Shown here piece by piece: positions 1-10,100 of a stretch of DNA of 64,000 nt. The notes beneath the pieces were generated by a model. It made no database searches, was not told the origin of the DNA, and saw only the letters and a program-made list of their open reading frames with translations. Position 1 is the stretch's first letter. Every line of letters begins with the position of its first letter. The translations under genes were made by a program, and so were the position numbers. Source of the stretch: Ricinus communis (lineage: Eukaryota > Streptophyta > Magnoliopsida > Malpighiales > Euphorbiaceae); contig NC_063257.1 of the NCBI RefSeq assembly GCF_019578655.1, positions 11,222,001 to 11,286,000 of the forward strand. Direction: 5' to 3'.

Positions 1-480
1 AGAATTAGGAACAGAAACAACACCTCGAACATCAACAATAGACTCACGGCTCAACCCAGCCACAAACTTAACCATTTGGCGGCTAACCAAATCAGCCTGA
101 ACAGTAACCACACACTGCACCGTAAACCCTTTCTGTCTAACCACAACAAACGCCATATTTTTCCCTACTGCCCTCGTAGTCTGTGCTCGTCCTCTAATCA
201 GCAATTCTTTGTCCTTTAATTCTTCATTTAGCTGACCCACTCTAGTCCACTCGCTGAGATCCGATTCCTCTTTTGATTGAAGGTCAGAGAGTGGTGTGTT
301 TCCGTAATTTCCGGATAATGGATCTTCCTGGTCCTCCATTGAGAGGGCTGCTGCCGCAGCAGCAGCAGCTGCAGCCGCTGCTTCTTCACGGCGGCGTAAC
401 TTTTCCTGTTTCGCTGCTTCTTTCTTCGCTGCTTTCTTGCTTGTGGTCTGTGCTGATGATTCTTCATTTGGTTGCTCCAT
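1..480 (-). CDS. Aspartate--tRNA ligase, cytoplasmic (N-terminal part, cut by window edge)
   Basis: The frame is open for 160 codons from an ATG at 480 to the window edge. It would charge tRNA-Asp with aspartate in the cytosol. The N-terminus is a charged Lys/Glu/Ala extension typical of eukaryotic AspRS, with about 12 consecutive alanines near residues 34-45 encoded by a mixed GCN run. From about residue 77 it enters the OB-fold anticodon-binding domain: W-T-R-V-G-Q-L, then L-L-I-R-G-R-A-Q and M-A-F-V-V-V-R-Q strands, as in plant and animal class IIb AspRS. No intron is seen in this part. The catalytic class II core lies beyond the edge. The ATG is the first in frame and is followed directly by the charged extension. 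An in-frame Met at residue 47-48, after the alanine run, could be an alternative start. Family assignment rests on recognising the OB-fold segment. Confidence 0.88.
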   Translation of the reverse strand, partial: MEQPNEESSAQTTSKKAAKKEAAKQEKLRRREEAAAAAAAAAAAALSMEDQEDPLSGNYGNTPLSDLQSKEESDLSEWTRVGQLNEELKDKELLIRGRAQTTRAVGKNMAFVVVRQKGFTVQCVVTVQADLVSRQMVKFVAGLSRESIVDVRGVVSVPNS

Positions 481-1539
481 GATGATCAAAAACCAAAAAG
501 GACCAAAGGGTAGCGTTCAGTTAGTTTTTGATGGAATGTAAGTACTGGGTTTGGTGTTACAATATTAAAAACCCTATTTTCGGTGTTTCAGAAAAGTCTA
601 ATGGGTGATTCCCTGATTGGGTTCTGGTTCTGCCAGCAACTTGGGCTGGCTGCTGGTAAAAGTGTATTACTGGTCCGATTCTGTTCGCCTTTTCTCATTC
701 GGGTTTTAACATTTACCGTTTTACATTGAAATTTACCCAAAGTGCATTCTACTAAAACCCGTTTTACATTGAAGCGGCTCGAGAAGCGAAATGGAAAGGG
801 GATGGGATAACTTGAGAGCCGCTTGTGTTTGAATTTTCTTATCAAGGTTTAGCAAATCTGTTGGCATATGATGCAGAGTTTCTTTTTCACAATTAACAAG
901 TTAGTCAACTCAGCATATTAGGGTTGGGTATGAGACTCGTAAATCTCAAGCATTACTAAAAAAAACCAAACTGAAAATATTAAAATTAAAAATATTTATT
1001 ATTTATTTAATTTTTTTTCGAACCAGACAATAACTTAATTTTTTTTTAGTATAATTTTAAATTTTATCAGTTCTTCGTACTAAAAATCATATCCAACAAT
1101 TTCAAGTTAAAATAATTAAAACTAACTAATACTTATTTTTAAAAATATTTGAATTTTAAACCCACACTTACAATCAAATATAAAAGGTTTTATAAATCTA
1201 ACGATTTTATTTTAATAAAATATAAAAAATTTATATTTATATTTAGTTACAAAATCAATTATTCTCTCTCTTTCTCTTCATGTTGCTACCATCCACCATA
1301 TTCTTTCACTAATAAAACAAACTCACGAGAAAAGATAGCGGATTTAAAAGAGTTATCATCATTTTCAAATTCATCCTAATTTCATGTGATTAAAGCTTCA
1401 CACCAACCCTTTTCTTTTATGAACTAGTGAGTCTAAAATAGAATTGTTCGAGCCAATCTCAAAGACGTGAGATTAACACTATAATGATAAAAAGAGATGG
1501 ATGAATTATTTCTTAAAAGAAGATAGTGAATGGAAATTA
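481..1539. other. 5' flank of the AspRS gene and AT-rich spacer
   Basis: This stretch holds the promoter and 5' UTR of the minus-strand synthetase gene (about 481-900, of more balanced composition), followed by AT-rich DNA. An 85-codon minus-strand frame at 588-845 has no recognisable domain and I do not call it a gene. Confidence 0.5.
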
Positions 1540-1815
1540 AGTATTAAATCAGGATCATATAAGTCTTTAGAGGAGTTTATTGAAAAACACACTCATGATT
1601 TTAATATCTTTAACATAGTGAAAAATCAATTCAGTATAGTATCAGCTTTTTGAGTAATGTTGCCAAGGATGTTTAGTATGGCTTATAAATCTACATTTAC
1701 TATTGGAGGCACGATTTTAGATTACTTTAAGAATTCTTTGACTCCTACTATTATTGAAACTCTTATTTGCTGCCAAGATTAGTAGAGGAGCATCGAAAAC
1801 CTATCCAAATTAAAA
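1540..1815 (+). pseudogene. hAT-family transposase remnant (C-terminal dimerisation domain)
   Basis: Translation of 1600-1800 gives fragments that line up with the C-terminal hATC dimerisation domain: an F-N-I-x-x-I-V-K segment, then S-T-F-T-I-G-G-T-I-L-D-Y-F-K-N-S-L and I-I-E-T-L-I-C-C-Q-D. These match the family pattern of a Ser/Thr-Phe-x-x-G-G-R-x-L-D block followed by a V-E-A-L-x-C-x-x-D-W block. The tryptophan expected after Q-D is replaced by two consecutive TAG stops, and another stop (TGA) and a frame change lie upstream. Only the last 60-90 codons are detectable; no N-terminal BED zinc finger or DDE core is visible. It is an old, dead insertion. Confidence 0.7.
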
Positions 1816-2768
1816 GGATAATAAGTACAACTTAAAAGTTTGGAATCAAGGGTATATCTTTTTATTTTTCTCATCTTACTTAAATTCATAAATAAGTAAA
1901 AAATATATAAATTTTTACTATTTTACAGTTTTTAGTATATGTATTTTCTTTTTACTAGAAGAGAAATATATGGTTACAAATCAATAATAAAAAAAATTTT
2001 AATTCGTAAGAATTTAGTCACCTTTACTTTTATCAACTATCATTACTATGCTGCTCGTGTCTTATAATATATGTTTAGAACTTAACAACACATAATTTTA
2101 TTATTTGATTGTTAAATTATGATTTTAAAAGTCAATAATCTGATATGATTGATTTTACGGTCAAACAACAACGTCTTAAATTGTTAAGCTCTAAATCCAC
2201 GTCATCAAACACATGTATTATGATAATGATGGCCGATCGAAGTAAAGATGGTTGAATCCTTACCAATCAATACATTTTAACGGTAAAATATTTTTTTTTG
2301 TTTATAATTTTTAACATATATTCTTTTGTCAGAAAAAAATTATACTAAAAATTGTCAAATGGTAAAATCACATATTTTTTAACTTATTCTTTAAATTTAA
2401 TAGGCTACAAATTCATATTTTATTTTCTTTATTCAGATATTTCTTAAGATCTTGAAATTAAAAAAAATATCTTGCGAAAGACCACCACGAGAGGTTTTCA
2501 CATACATATTCGCTTTTTTTTTATTCTCGGGAGTAGTTTCTTTTTATAGTTTTGTTACATAAATAAGTCTTTTTTTTTGTGTGTTTTTTCCTATCTTTCT
2601 TGATATGCACCTTAAATAAAAGAAAAAAAAAAAGCTTAAAGAAAACCTTAAAAGTGCCAAATGAAAGAGGAAAAAAATTATCAAAAGGGTTTCAGACTAC
2701 TCAAAATAGAGGCCCTCAATTTCACAAGGCGTAAGAACTCAAGGTCCTTGATTTCTGAAGAAGAATTG
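1816..2768. other. AT-rich intergenic DNA
   Basis: No gene is recognisable. The DNA is low in complexity with long A/T runs. The first viral base of the pararetrovirus cluster follows at about 2769. Confidence 0.5.
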
Positions 2769-3298
2769 ACAGTCCACTGGTATTGGGCATTAGGGATACA
2801 AAATGCAGTTTTGTATCTCTCTGTGGGCTGGATACCGAGTTGCCAAAAGCCTGCCTTTAGGTCAAATTTGGAATAGTACTGGGCCTTTTGGATGTGGACC
2901 TTGAGGCTTAGAAAGTCTGGATAAGAAATCCGGGATTAGGTTTCTTATCCCTTTTATATGCTCAACCTTAAAGTCATATCATCAACCCTTACAACATATT
3001 CAAGAAACAAAACTTTGTTAGAAAAACCTTTAACCAAATCATCCACAAAAAACCCCTCACCATAAAAGAATATGTTCAATCCTCCTCACTTTCTCAGAAG
3101 AACTAAAACGGGCCCTGCAGTACAGGAATGAATTAAGGACAGCTAATGTGTCTGCACCATTAGTCTGCACCTTCAATGGACATCAATCAACTGACTTTTC
3201 AATTTACTATAAAACCTCCTCCAGTCCCATATATTCCCATACAGATACTGTCCTCAAAATACTCCAAGCATGTTCCAGTAATAGCTTTCTTTGACCGA
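2769..3298. other. Patchwork of five short viral shards in alternating orientation
   Basis: By comparison with the longer copies, the segment reads: reverse-transcriptase shard (-) 2769-2905; post-RNase H shard (-) 2902-2978; movement-protein shard (+) 2977-3097; C-terminal-extension shard (+) 3095-3193; protease shard (+) about 3192-3296; then copy B resumes on the minus strand. Neighbouring shards share 1-4 bases at the joins (for example tgag at 2902-2905 and cag at 3095-3097), as expected for microhomology end joining. No open product results. Confidence 0.8.
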
Positions 3299-4460
3299 TT
3301 TCTTATCCCTTTTATATGCTCAACCTTAAAGTCATACCTGCTGAACCATGATTTTAATCGCAATAGTTGGGGCTCAGGCAAGGTCTTCTGGTTGGATTCA
3401 AGAATCTTGGGGAAGGAAGAGTTGTCCATCCGAACCGGGGAAGTCTTTGTCAATCGGGAAGAATTCAAACTTTTTATCCCGTACTTGTGCGAATTTCCTT
3501 GTAGGTTGTGTGATAATGTTTTTCCAAGAGGAAAACCGGCCCGATGCATATCCACAGTTGTTCTTTGTCGTGGAGCTTTTCTAGGAGGATGGCCCCCCAT
3601 GCATAGTCGGGATGCATCTGTTTGGAGAATAAGTTCTCCTGTGACGGGATTGTAAGAGGTGGCGGATTGTGGGCCGGCCTCTTTTAATTTTTGTGTTGTT
3701 TGTTCAAGCTCCCCATGGAGGGGGGTTCTTTTCGAGCATCTTTGAGAGGTGGCACGTGTAACTAGACAGTGTGGAATGGCCTCTCGAACATAATTCGGGA
3801 TTCCGAGGCTGTTGAATTTGTTTCTTTGATAAATTTTCTTAGGAAAATTATCAAGTTCCTTTGTCAGTGGGGACCATATGTGTCGGCCATTCTTGAAATG
3901 CATTCCAAGAAATTCAATTTCGTTGGCGATAAAGCTCTTCTTTCGGATAGCATAATGCCATATTTTTGGATGATGGCAAGGAAACTGTATGATTGGTGAT
4001 GGTCCTCTAGCATTTCCGAAAATAGAAGGATGTCGTCGATATAGATCAAAGAAGAGTAAAGGATAGGCCCAAAAATCTCAATCATTGTCTTCCCGGAATT
4101 GAGATGGGGCCGTCTTGAGCCCAAAAGGCATATGATCCGGTATTGGGCATTAGGGATACAAAATGCGTTTTGTATCTCTCGTAAATTTGGATACCGAGTT
4201 GCCAAAAGCCCGCCTTTAGGTCAAATTTGGAATAATCTTGGGCCTTTTGGATGTGGACCTTGAGATTTGAGATTCGAGGGAGAGGGAATTTGTTGTCTTG
4301 AAGGAAATGGTTTAAAGGTTTGTAGTCTATGACAAGCCTCTTTTTCCTCGGATTCTTTCGGACCTTTTCTCCACATAAAAGGCTTGGCAAGCCCATTGTG
4401 AAGTAGTGGGCTCAATTAAACCCTGCTGTAACAGTGTCAGGCATTCTGATCGGGCAAGGG
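3299..4460 (-). pseudogene. Copy B: reverse transcriptase and RNase H region (broken)
   Basis: On the minus strand the frames 4560-4327, 4396-4082, 4205-3864 and 3903-3199 carry successive parts of the Caulimoviridae RT and RNase H: L-V-I-D-Y-K-P-L-N early in RT, the catalytic Y-I-D-D at 4032-4043, and the RNase H segment with its first Asp (Q-T-D-A-S). The enzyme would have copied pregenomic RNA into DNA. The frame changes at least three times, so it cannot encode an intact polymerase. Next to the same region of copy A, 6.77 kb away, many differences are 1-3 base losses at CAG/CTG sites. It lies downstream of the copy B protease in the normal polyprotein order. Confidence 0.9.
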
Positions 4461-5369
4461 CTAGGTCTGTGGGAGACATTCCCATGTGTGTGGCTTTAGT
4501 AGGGTTAATGTCTTCATTAAGTTTGAAGGGGAGGCCGATATAGAATTGTGGATTTTCCACGGAGGAAGAGGATGTTGGAAATGTGAATGGGATTCTGGAC
4601 AGAACTGAAGGAATTTTTCTGTGTATGAAAGGAATGGAGGAATAGTATTCGTCACAGAAAACAGATTTGAAGTTTCAGTGTATGACCTAAACTGTCTTTT
4701 GAACTTTATACCAGTTGGAAGGATTTGGAGCTTTTGAGCTTGGTGATAAACATCAAATCCTATCAGAATATCCTTGCTTGGAAGATCTGAACCAATGATG
4801 TGTGTCCACACAACGCAATCAGGAAAGAACTGAATTCCGATCTTCTGTCTTGTGATCAGAGTAGTTTTGAAGGTTTGACCGTTGGCTGCCCTGAAGAACT
4901 GACCATGGGGCTTCCAATACTCTGATGGGAGAACCATTGGGTTCATCATGCTTCTTTGAGCTCCAGTGTCAAAGAAAGCTATTACTGGAACAGGCTTGGA
5001 GTATTTTGAGGACAGTATCTGTATGGGAATATATGGGACTGGAGGAGGTTTTATAGTAAATTGAAAAGTTTCAGGAGGTGGAGGAGAAACAAAGAAAGAA
5101 GATAATAGGGTTGGAGAAAGAGGATATTGTATTGCATCTTCCAGAATATCCTTCTGACTTTCTTCATGCAGACCAATCATCAGGATTGGTATTTCACTAT
5201 CATCTGAATCCGAAGAAGATTCTTGTGAAGACTCCGTGGAGTCTGAGAACTCCATTTCTAACCCAAATAAGCTTTCTCGGGTAAGATCTTCTTGCTCTGA
5301 AAGTAGGGACTCTATTTCTTCTTCGAAAGAGTCTGCAAGAGATAAGGACATGCTAACTTGTTGTATCAT
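4461..5369 (-). pseudogene. Copy B: acidic linker and retroviral-type aspartic protease
   Basis: A 302-codon open stretch on the minus strand. The first part is Ser/Asp/Glu-rich (S-S-D-S-D-D-S) and follows the CCHC knuckle. The second part is a pepsin-like viral protease with the A-F-F-D-T-G-A-Q active-site block (D-T-G codons at about 4962-4970), which would process the polyprotein. The tail runs toward RT. It is one of the longest undamaged frames of the cluster. The first Met in this frame is probably not a real start, because the stretch belongs to a longer polyprotein. The D-T-G triad is intact here and in copy C but altered in copy A. Confidence 0.88.
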
Positions 5370-6352
5370 CCTTGCTGACTTTTCTGGATTCCTGGGACAA
5401 TTTTTCGCATAATGTCCCTTCCTTTTGCAGATGAAACATCTATCGGACTTGTACCCCCGGTTCCGTTTTTACGGGAAGTATTTAAATCTCTTTGGGTTCT
5501 TTTCCCTGAACTTCTTGTTGCTGCGCGTGTATTTCTGAAAATGATGTCCAGATTTCTTCTTGTGATTTGTACAGACGCAGTTGGTGGCTTTGCACTTGAT
5601 CTTTAGGTGGTTTTTGTTGCAAGCCTTTTGGACAATCAAGTCCCTTTGAGACAACCTTTTGAATAATTCACATTGATCACAGTCTCTTAATGGAAGAGAG
5701 TGTGAATTGCCAGATTCTCCAAGTGTAATAGAGGTGGTAGTCTTTTTGTATGATCATATTGTTAACCTCAGGTTGTATCTCATCTGGTAGAGAAGTGATG
5801 AATGTATACTTTAGTGTATCATCACCATCATGTCCTCCAATGACATAGTAGAGCTTGGACATAGCCGAATAATGCTTTTCCAGATCCTTCATCTTGAATG
5901 AACAACATTTTCGATCAAAGAACTCTTGTTTCTGCTGTCTTATGACAAGGTCATAACTTCCAAGGCCCGGTTATGGAGGATCGTTCTACTGGCGATGGAG
6001 TCGGCAGAGTGACAAATTGAAGCCTAGTGTATTCGGGCTGAGACTGAAACCAATCTCTTAAGCTTCCGGTAAACCTTGTGACAAATTCGGCAAGGACTTT
6101 TTTGAGTGTGGCCCCTTCAAGGGTCATCTGAAGATCAATCCATGCCAAGAATTCAGAAAGCTTATCCTTCCATTTTGATGGTGGCAAGTCATCAAAAGTG
6201 AACCAAGGTCCTGTGCTAGCTGGCTTTGGCCTTGGGTTTGGAGCTCCAGTGGGAGCAAAGAATGACTGAGCATCTTCATCTTCAGGTTCTACTACTTCTG
6301 GACTGGGATCAGTAGCAGAAGTGTTCATGAGAATTTCAGTGATGTCTGCCAT
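5370..6352 (-). pseudogene. Copy B: capsid protein region with CCHC zinc knuckle (broken)
   Basis: Minus-strand frames at 6352-5951, 5892-5677 and 5654-5469 hold the capsid domain: a P-W-F-T-F-D-D-L-P segment, L-S-E-F-L-A-W-I-D, D-W-F-Q, then K-D-L-E-K-H-Y and I-T-S-L-P-D-E-I-Q, followed by a Lys/Arg-rich tract and an intact C-F-I-C-x4-H-x4-C knuckle at about 5400-5448. This is the usual Caulimoviridae capsid plus nucleic-acid-binding knuckle. Frames shift near 5670, 5940 and at the knuckle, so no continuous capsid is encoded. The equivalent region is present inverted in copy D (17514-18443). Confidence 0.87.
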
Positions 6353-7740
6353 CTCTGAATCCGAAGAAGATTCTGAATCATACGGACTGATGAGAGATTG
6401 CTCTGGAAATTTGTCTTTAGGGGCTAGAGGAGGAGAGGATTTCTTTTGCTGGGTTTCTGTGTTTTTTGGGTAAAGGTGAGAAAATGTGCCAAATGGTACG
6501 ATAAAGGGTTTCTTGTGGTTGTTCCGGTTGTGAAAGAAAAGGGAAAGAAGAAAAGTATGAAGGAGTAATAGCTGAGTGAGGTTGAAGCCGATATGAATGT
6601 TGGAATTCGGTGGTCTTTCCGGAGATCATTTTCAATTTGATCTATTTGCTTCTTCAGCCGGGAAATCTCCTTTTGCTTTTGCATGAAAGAGGGGGTAATC
6701 GGCTGAGGTATCCGGAGTTCTTTGTCCAGAGCTTGATACTTTCTGTCAAGGATGAGTCTGATTGCAAGACTTCTTGTGAAAAAGTATCCAGCTTGTGATC
6801 CATGTTTTGAACCAAGTGCAGGGCTTGATCCAATTTGCCATCTATCTTCTTCAAGTAAGTGTTTTGGACAATAGAATTAGATGTCTGCCAGTTGAGAACT
6901 TCTTCAGGGGGTGTCAGCGGTTCTAAGTTTCCAGAAGGTGAAATCCGTGTAGGAAGGATTTCAGATCTTTTGTTCTCTGTTTTTCCCAAGGGAGGGAAAT
7001 CCTCTGGTTGTAACATGAAACATTCTTGAACCAAGGGTTGTACCGTCTGATTGTGAGGAGATGAAGTAGGTCCAAAAGTTCGTGGCGTTGTTATACTGGC
7101 CCAACGTTTTGTACCTCCTGTACAAAGCGGGCCGGGTTTCCGACCTATAAACCTTTGGATCCGACTCGATCTCCATTCGCAAGTTGCGGAAGGGGGTTTG
7201 CCATATTCAATGTTGAGTTGTGCCATAATTTCTTTGAACTCATCATAAGAAACGTCAATGACCGTTTTTCCTTCTCCGGCAAGAAACTCAATTGCCTCGT
7301 CGAACATTGGCGTTGGCTTTTTATTCTCTTCCGGGAACCATCCGGATCTCGATCATCCGGCTTAGGATGAATCTCCGAACAAGAAGTATCCAGAGACATC
7401 CTTTTCGGATTCTTCACATTGATGCGAGGGTTGACATAATCCATGTCATCATGACATAGGCACTGGCTTGCACATTTCGGGGCTACATCCCGGACAAAGT
7501 GTCCCTCTGACTTGTGCGGCATAAATCGGCCGGATGCTTGAAAGGAGTGAATAGGGACCTTCTCCCTAGGCCGTGATACTGGTTGTATCATTGATGCTTG
7601 GAAAATTGACGGTGCTGAGGAAGATTCCTCAGTTCTTGTAAAGATCGTCTTAACAGTCCCATCCTTTTGCTGTATAAAGAGGGGATCTGTGGCTTGAACT
7701 GGTTTTGATTGAGATGCCTGGAGCTTCTCATAATTTGTTA
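6353..7740 (-). pseudogene. Copy B: polyprotein linker between movement and capsid proteins, with coiled coil
   Basis: Minus-strand frames 7591-7145, 7307-6654 and 6684-6424 cover a region without enzyme motifs. It includes an F-D-E-A-I-E-F-L-A-G-E-G segment, a Q-P-E-D-F-P-P-L-G-K motif, and a Lys/Glu/Ile-rich heptad segment (E-I-S-R-L-K-K-Q-I-D-Q-I-E-N-D-L) that should form a coiled coil, as virion-associated or capsid-arm segments do in this family. The function is not known from sequence; a virion-associated role is inference. It is broken by at least two frameshifts, but the same order is preserved in copy C (16311-17219). Confidence 0.75.
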
Positions 7741-7762
7741 CCCACTCAATAGGAATTAGTTT

Positions 7763-8549
7763 CTATAGATCTTCCTTTTCAAGCTGTCGAGGAGCTTGAA
7801 CTATTGTAGGGGTTTGACCAGAATCAGCCATGATGTACAAAGCATCTGATGAGGCTTGGAAGCCTGGGATCTGCAGGTTAAGTGCATGATCCTGCAATCG
7901 ATAAACGATCTGATGGTGAAGAGTCGCTGAGAGAGCATTTTCAACTTGACTAGCTCCCGTGATTTGGACTTGTACTTTTAAGGCAGTGGATAGATAAGGA
8001 TCACTCAAAGAGAGGTTAAAGTTTGGAAAGAAAGTCAAAACAACACTACCAGTGTTGAGTGTTGTGACTATTGTCCCAATCACTGCATGTTCGTACTTGA
8101 GGTAACGAGTGTCCAAAAGCGACATCCGTCTTTGTAACAGGCAATCCCATCCTTCCATGATAGGAAAGGACAAGTCTCACAGCTCCGAGATGGAGATGAG
8201 AATAGCCTTGCTTCCGCCATTGTTCTATGAAAGAGGTGGGGATTTCTAAAGTAACATACTGCTCTTGAGAAGTAGCAGTAAGTGAACACTGAGAAAGTGA
8301 GGAGGATTGAACATATTCTTTTATGGTGAGGGGTTTTTTGTGGATGATTTGGTTAAAGGTTTTTCTAACAAAGTTTTGTTTCTTGAATATGTTGTAAGGG
8401 TTGATGATAGGTACTAGAGTATCTTCTATCTGTACGTTATCAGGAATATGGGAGATCTCAACAAGATGATCTATCTTGTTAGATATGGTTTTCTTACAAG
8501 AGGGAGATAATTGAAGGGTAGAAGTATGAGAGGTAATCTCGGTTGACAT
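7763..8549 (-). pseudogene. Copy B: movement protein domain at the polyprotein N-terminus (one frameshift)
   Basis: The start ATG at 8549 lies 27 bases after the primer-binding site. Two overlapping frames (8549-8046 and 8173-7763) together cover a 30K-type plant viral movement protein, which would have served cell-to-cell transport through plasmodesmata. Recognisable segments are V-T-L-E-I-P-T-S-F-I, the hydrophobic A-V-I-G-T-I-V-T-T-L-N-T-G-S-V-V-L-T-F-F strand pair, and S-D-P-Y-L-S-T-A-L-K-V-Q-V. A single frameshift between about 8080 and 8170 separates the halves. Copy C has the same region at 15517-16310 and D a shard at 18899-19056. Confidence 0.87.
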
Positions 8550-8576
8550 GGTGTTTAGGTTTTCTCTTCTGCTATC

Positions 8577-8594
8577 ACCAAGGCTCTGATACCA
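8577..8594 (-). promoter_or_regulatory. tRNA-Met primer-binding site, copy B
   Basis: Read on the minus strand the 18 bases are TGGTATCAGAGCCTTGGT. The first 12 match the 3' end of plant initiator tRNA-Met, the usual minus-strand primer of plant pararetroviruses and many LTR elements. It lies just upstream of the movement-protein ATG. Confidence 0.93.
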
Positions 8595-9130
8595 AAGGGG
8601 AGCCGAGAGCTGTTCATGGCATAATCCTCATGCTGTAAACTCAAAGCATGGACAGATCCTCAAGTTAAGACACAAGCGGCCTCTTGCCATGGGGGTCTTT
8701 CTACTCTTTTGGATCTTTAAATTAGCTGAGTTAGCTCTTTTGGATTACACCATAAACAGATCGTAGCAACTATTAGAACATTGCCATTGGATCAAGAGAA
8801 GAGAAATGAGAAAGTTAGAAAGCCATAAGAGAGTGTAGAGAGAGTTTTAAAGAGACTTGTTTAGAGGAAAACTTGCTTTCTTCTTATTATCAAAGACTTC
8901 TCCTTATATAGAGTGGAGAGTCGGTAGAAAATGTACAATGGTTAGTGGGTATCCCACTAAGATTAATAATACAGCACTATCAAACAAAAGTTAGTGGATA
9001 TCCACTAAGACTAATAATACAGCACTATCAAACAAAGTGGACATCCCAACGAGACTAATGTCGACCTATCAAACAAAGGTTAGTGGACATTCCACTGAGA
9101 CTAATAATACACTTCACTTACATAATAAGG
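8595..9130 (-). promoter_or_regulatory. Viral promoter and leader, copy B (TATA box and repeats)
   Basis: On the minus strand an upstream block of near-repeats (about 8937-9120) carries near-palindromic AGTGG(N)CCACT cores, including AGTGGATATCCACT at about 8994-9007. It is followed by CTATATAAGG (complement at 8902-8912) and a leader of about 300 bases ending at the primer-binding site. The TATA context is like that of other caulimovirus pregenomic RNA promoters. It would drive transcription toward lower coordinates, through copy B. Confidence 0.82.
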
Positions 9131-9171
9131 ACAAACAATAATATAAGAGAGTGGCCGACAGTCGTATGTGG

Positions 9172-10100
9172 TCAGAAGACGTCATCATATGAGTCATCAT
9201 CCATTGGCTGGGAGTCTTGCATGAGGGCTTCTTGCTGCGCCCTGGTTAAGGTAGGGTCATCCAGAGGAGTTGGAAGATCAGAGAAACAGAAATGTTCTAT
9301 GGATTGTTCAGTTGATTGATGTCCATTGAAGGTGCAGACTAATGGTGCAGACACATTAGCTGTCCTTAATTCATTCCTGTACTGCAGGGCCCGTTTTAGT
9401 TCTTCTGTGATTGGTGGAGGAGCAAGATGTAAAGGACTATCAAGCGTTCTCCAATAGTGACAGATATTTTGAGTTGCATAGGTGTCTTCTGATAGTCGGA
9501 GATAGGGCCTGTGTAATATGAAAATAGCATGGTATTCAAGCTCTGGAATTATTATGCGAGAATAACTGGTGCCCATGAATAAGTTTAAGGAGATCTCCAC
9601 ATCCATTGGTATGGAGTCTTGAACCAGGTAAGGAATCTCCATGGATAAGACCCCGAGTTAGCTTCATTATTAAAGAAGTGTAAGAGATTCATAATAGGCA
9701 CCTCTATAGCATGATGATCGTAGATAGGCACCATAGAAACCATAACTCACTTTCATGCTTTGGATGTTCAGGAGATAAGTGGTAAATCAAACACCAAGGG
9801 TAGTCTGGAAAGAAGAAGTTGGGTTGGATTGGGAGTGAGAAGATTTGTTGAAAAGTTGCCAAATAATGGAACATCATGTTTCTGGCAAAGTCTGTGACTT
9901 GTTTGGTTGTAAGGTTGTTGGGAAGGTCTGGTGGTGAAGGAGGTTGCAGTTGGATCCGGAAGGATGAGGAGGCCATAAAGATTATGGGAAGATTTATTGT
10001 AGAGGTGAGAAGAACTATAGGCTGATTCTGAGGCTTAGAAAGTCTGGATAAGAAATCCGGGATTAGGTTTCTTATCCCTTTTATATGCTCAACCTTAAAG
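9172..10100 (-). pseudogene. Copy A: polyprotein C-terminal extension downstream of RNase H
   Basis: Minus-strand frames 10150-9704 and 9642-9172 continue past the RNase H end for about 300 codons. Features: a hydrophobic-aromatic stretch (F-F-F-P-D-Y-P-W-C-L-I-Y-H-L-S), a Pro/Leu-rich middle, and an acidic tail ending D-D-S-Y-D-D-V-F before a stop at 9172. I recognise no enzyme motif. The same sequence occurs in copy C (13841-14775) in the same position before the promoter. One frame break lies near 9640-9700. It could be the end of the polyprotein or a separate downstream ORF such as some florendoviruses have. Function unknown. Confidence 0.78.

Noticed and set aside
588..845. 85-codon minus-strand frame upstream of AspRS
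   Set aside because: No domain, Ser/Arg/Phe-rich composition, lies in the promoter region; no splice or start context supporting a gene.
2705..2727. GAGGCCCTCAATTT at 2708 resembles GAGGCCCTAGATTT at 19548, possible target duplication of the viral cluster
   Set aside because: The matches lie about 60 and 10 bases outside the viral borders and are imperfect; pararetroviruses do not use an integrase, so no target duplication is expected.
2661..2876. 71-codon plus-strand frame at the left viral edge
   Set aside because: Runs from host DNA into antisense RT sequence; it is a by-product of the insertion.
3176..3655. 159-codon plus-strand frame
   Set aside because: Starts in plus-oriented shards and then reads antisense through copy B RNase H; the viral RNase H on the minus strand explains the sequence.
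3199..3903. Single 234-codon minus-strand frame as an intact RNase H protein
   Set aside because: Its tail runs into the reversed protease shard at 3199-3295 and the RT part is frameshifted, so it is a chimera of the rearrangement, not a preserved gene.
8577..8594. Viral primer-binding sites as evidence of Ty3/gypsy LTR retrotransposons
   Set aside because: No integrase, no LTR pair, and a movement protein and CCHC capsid layout; all point to Caulimoviridae.
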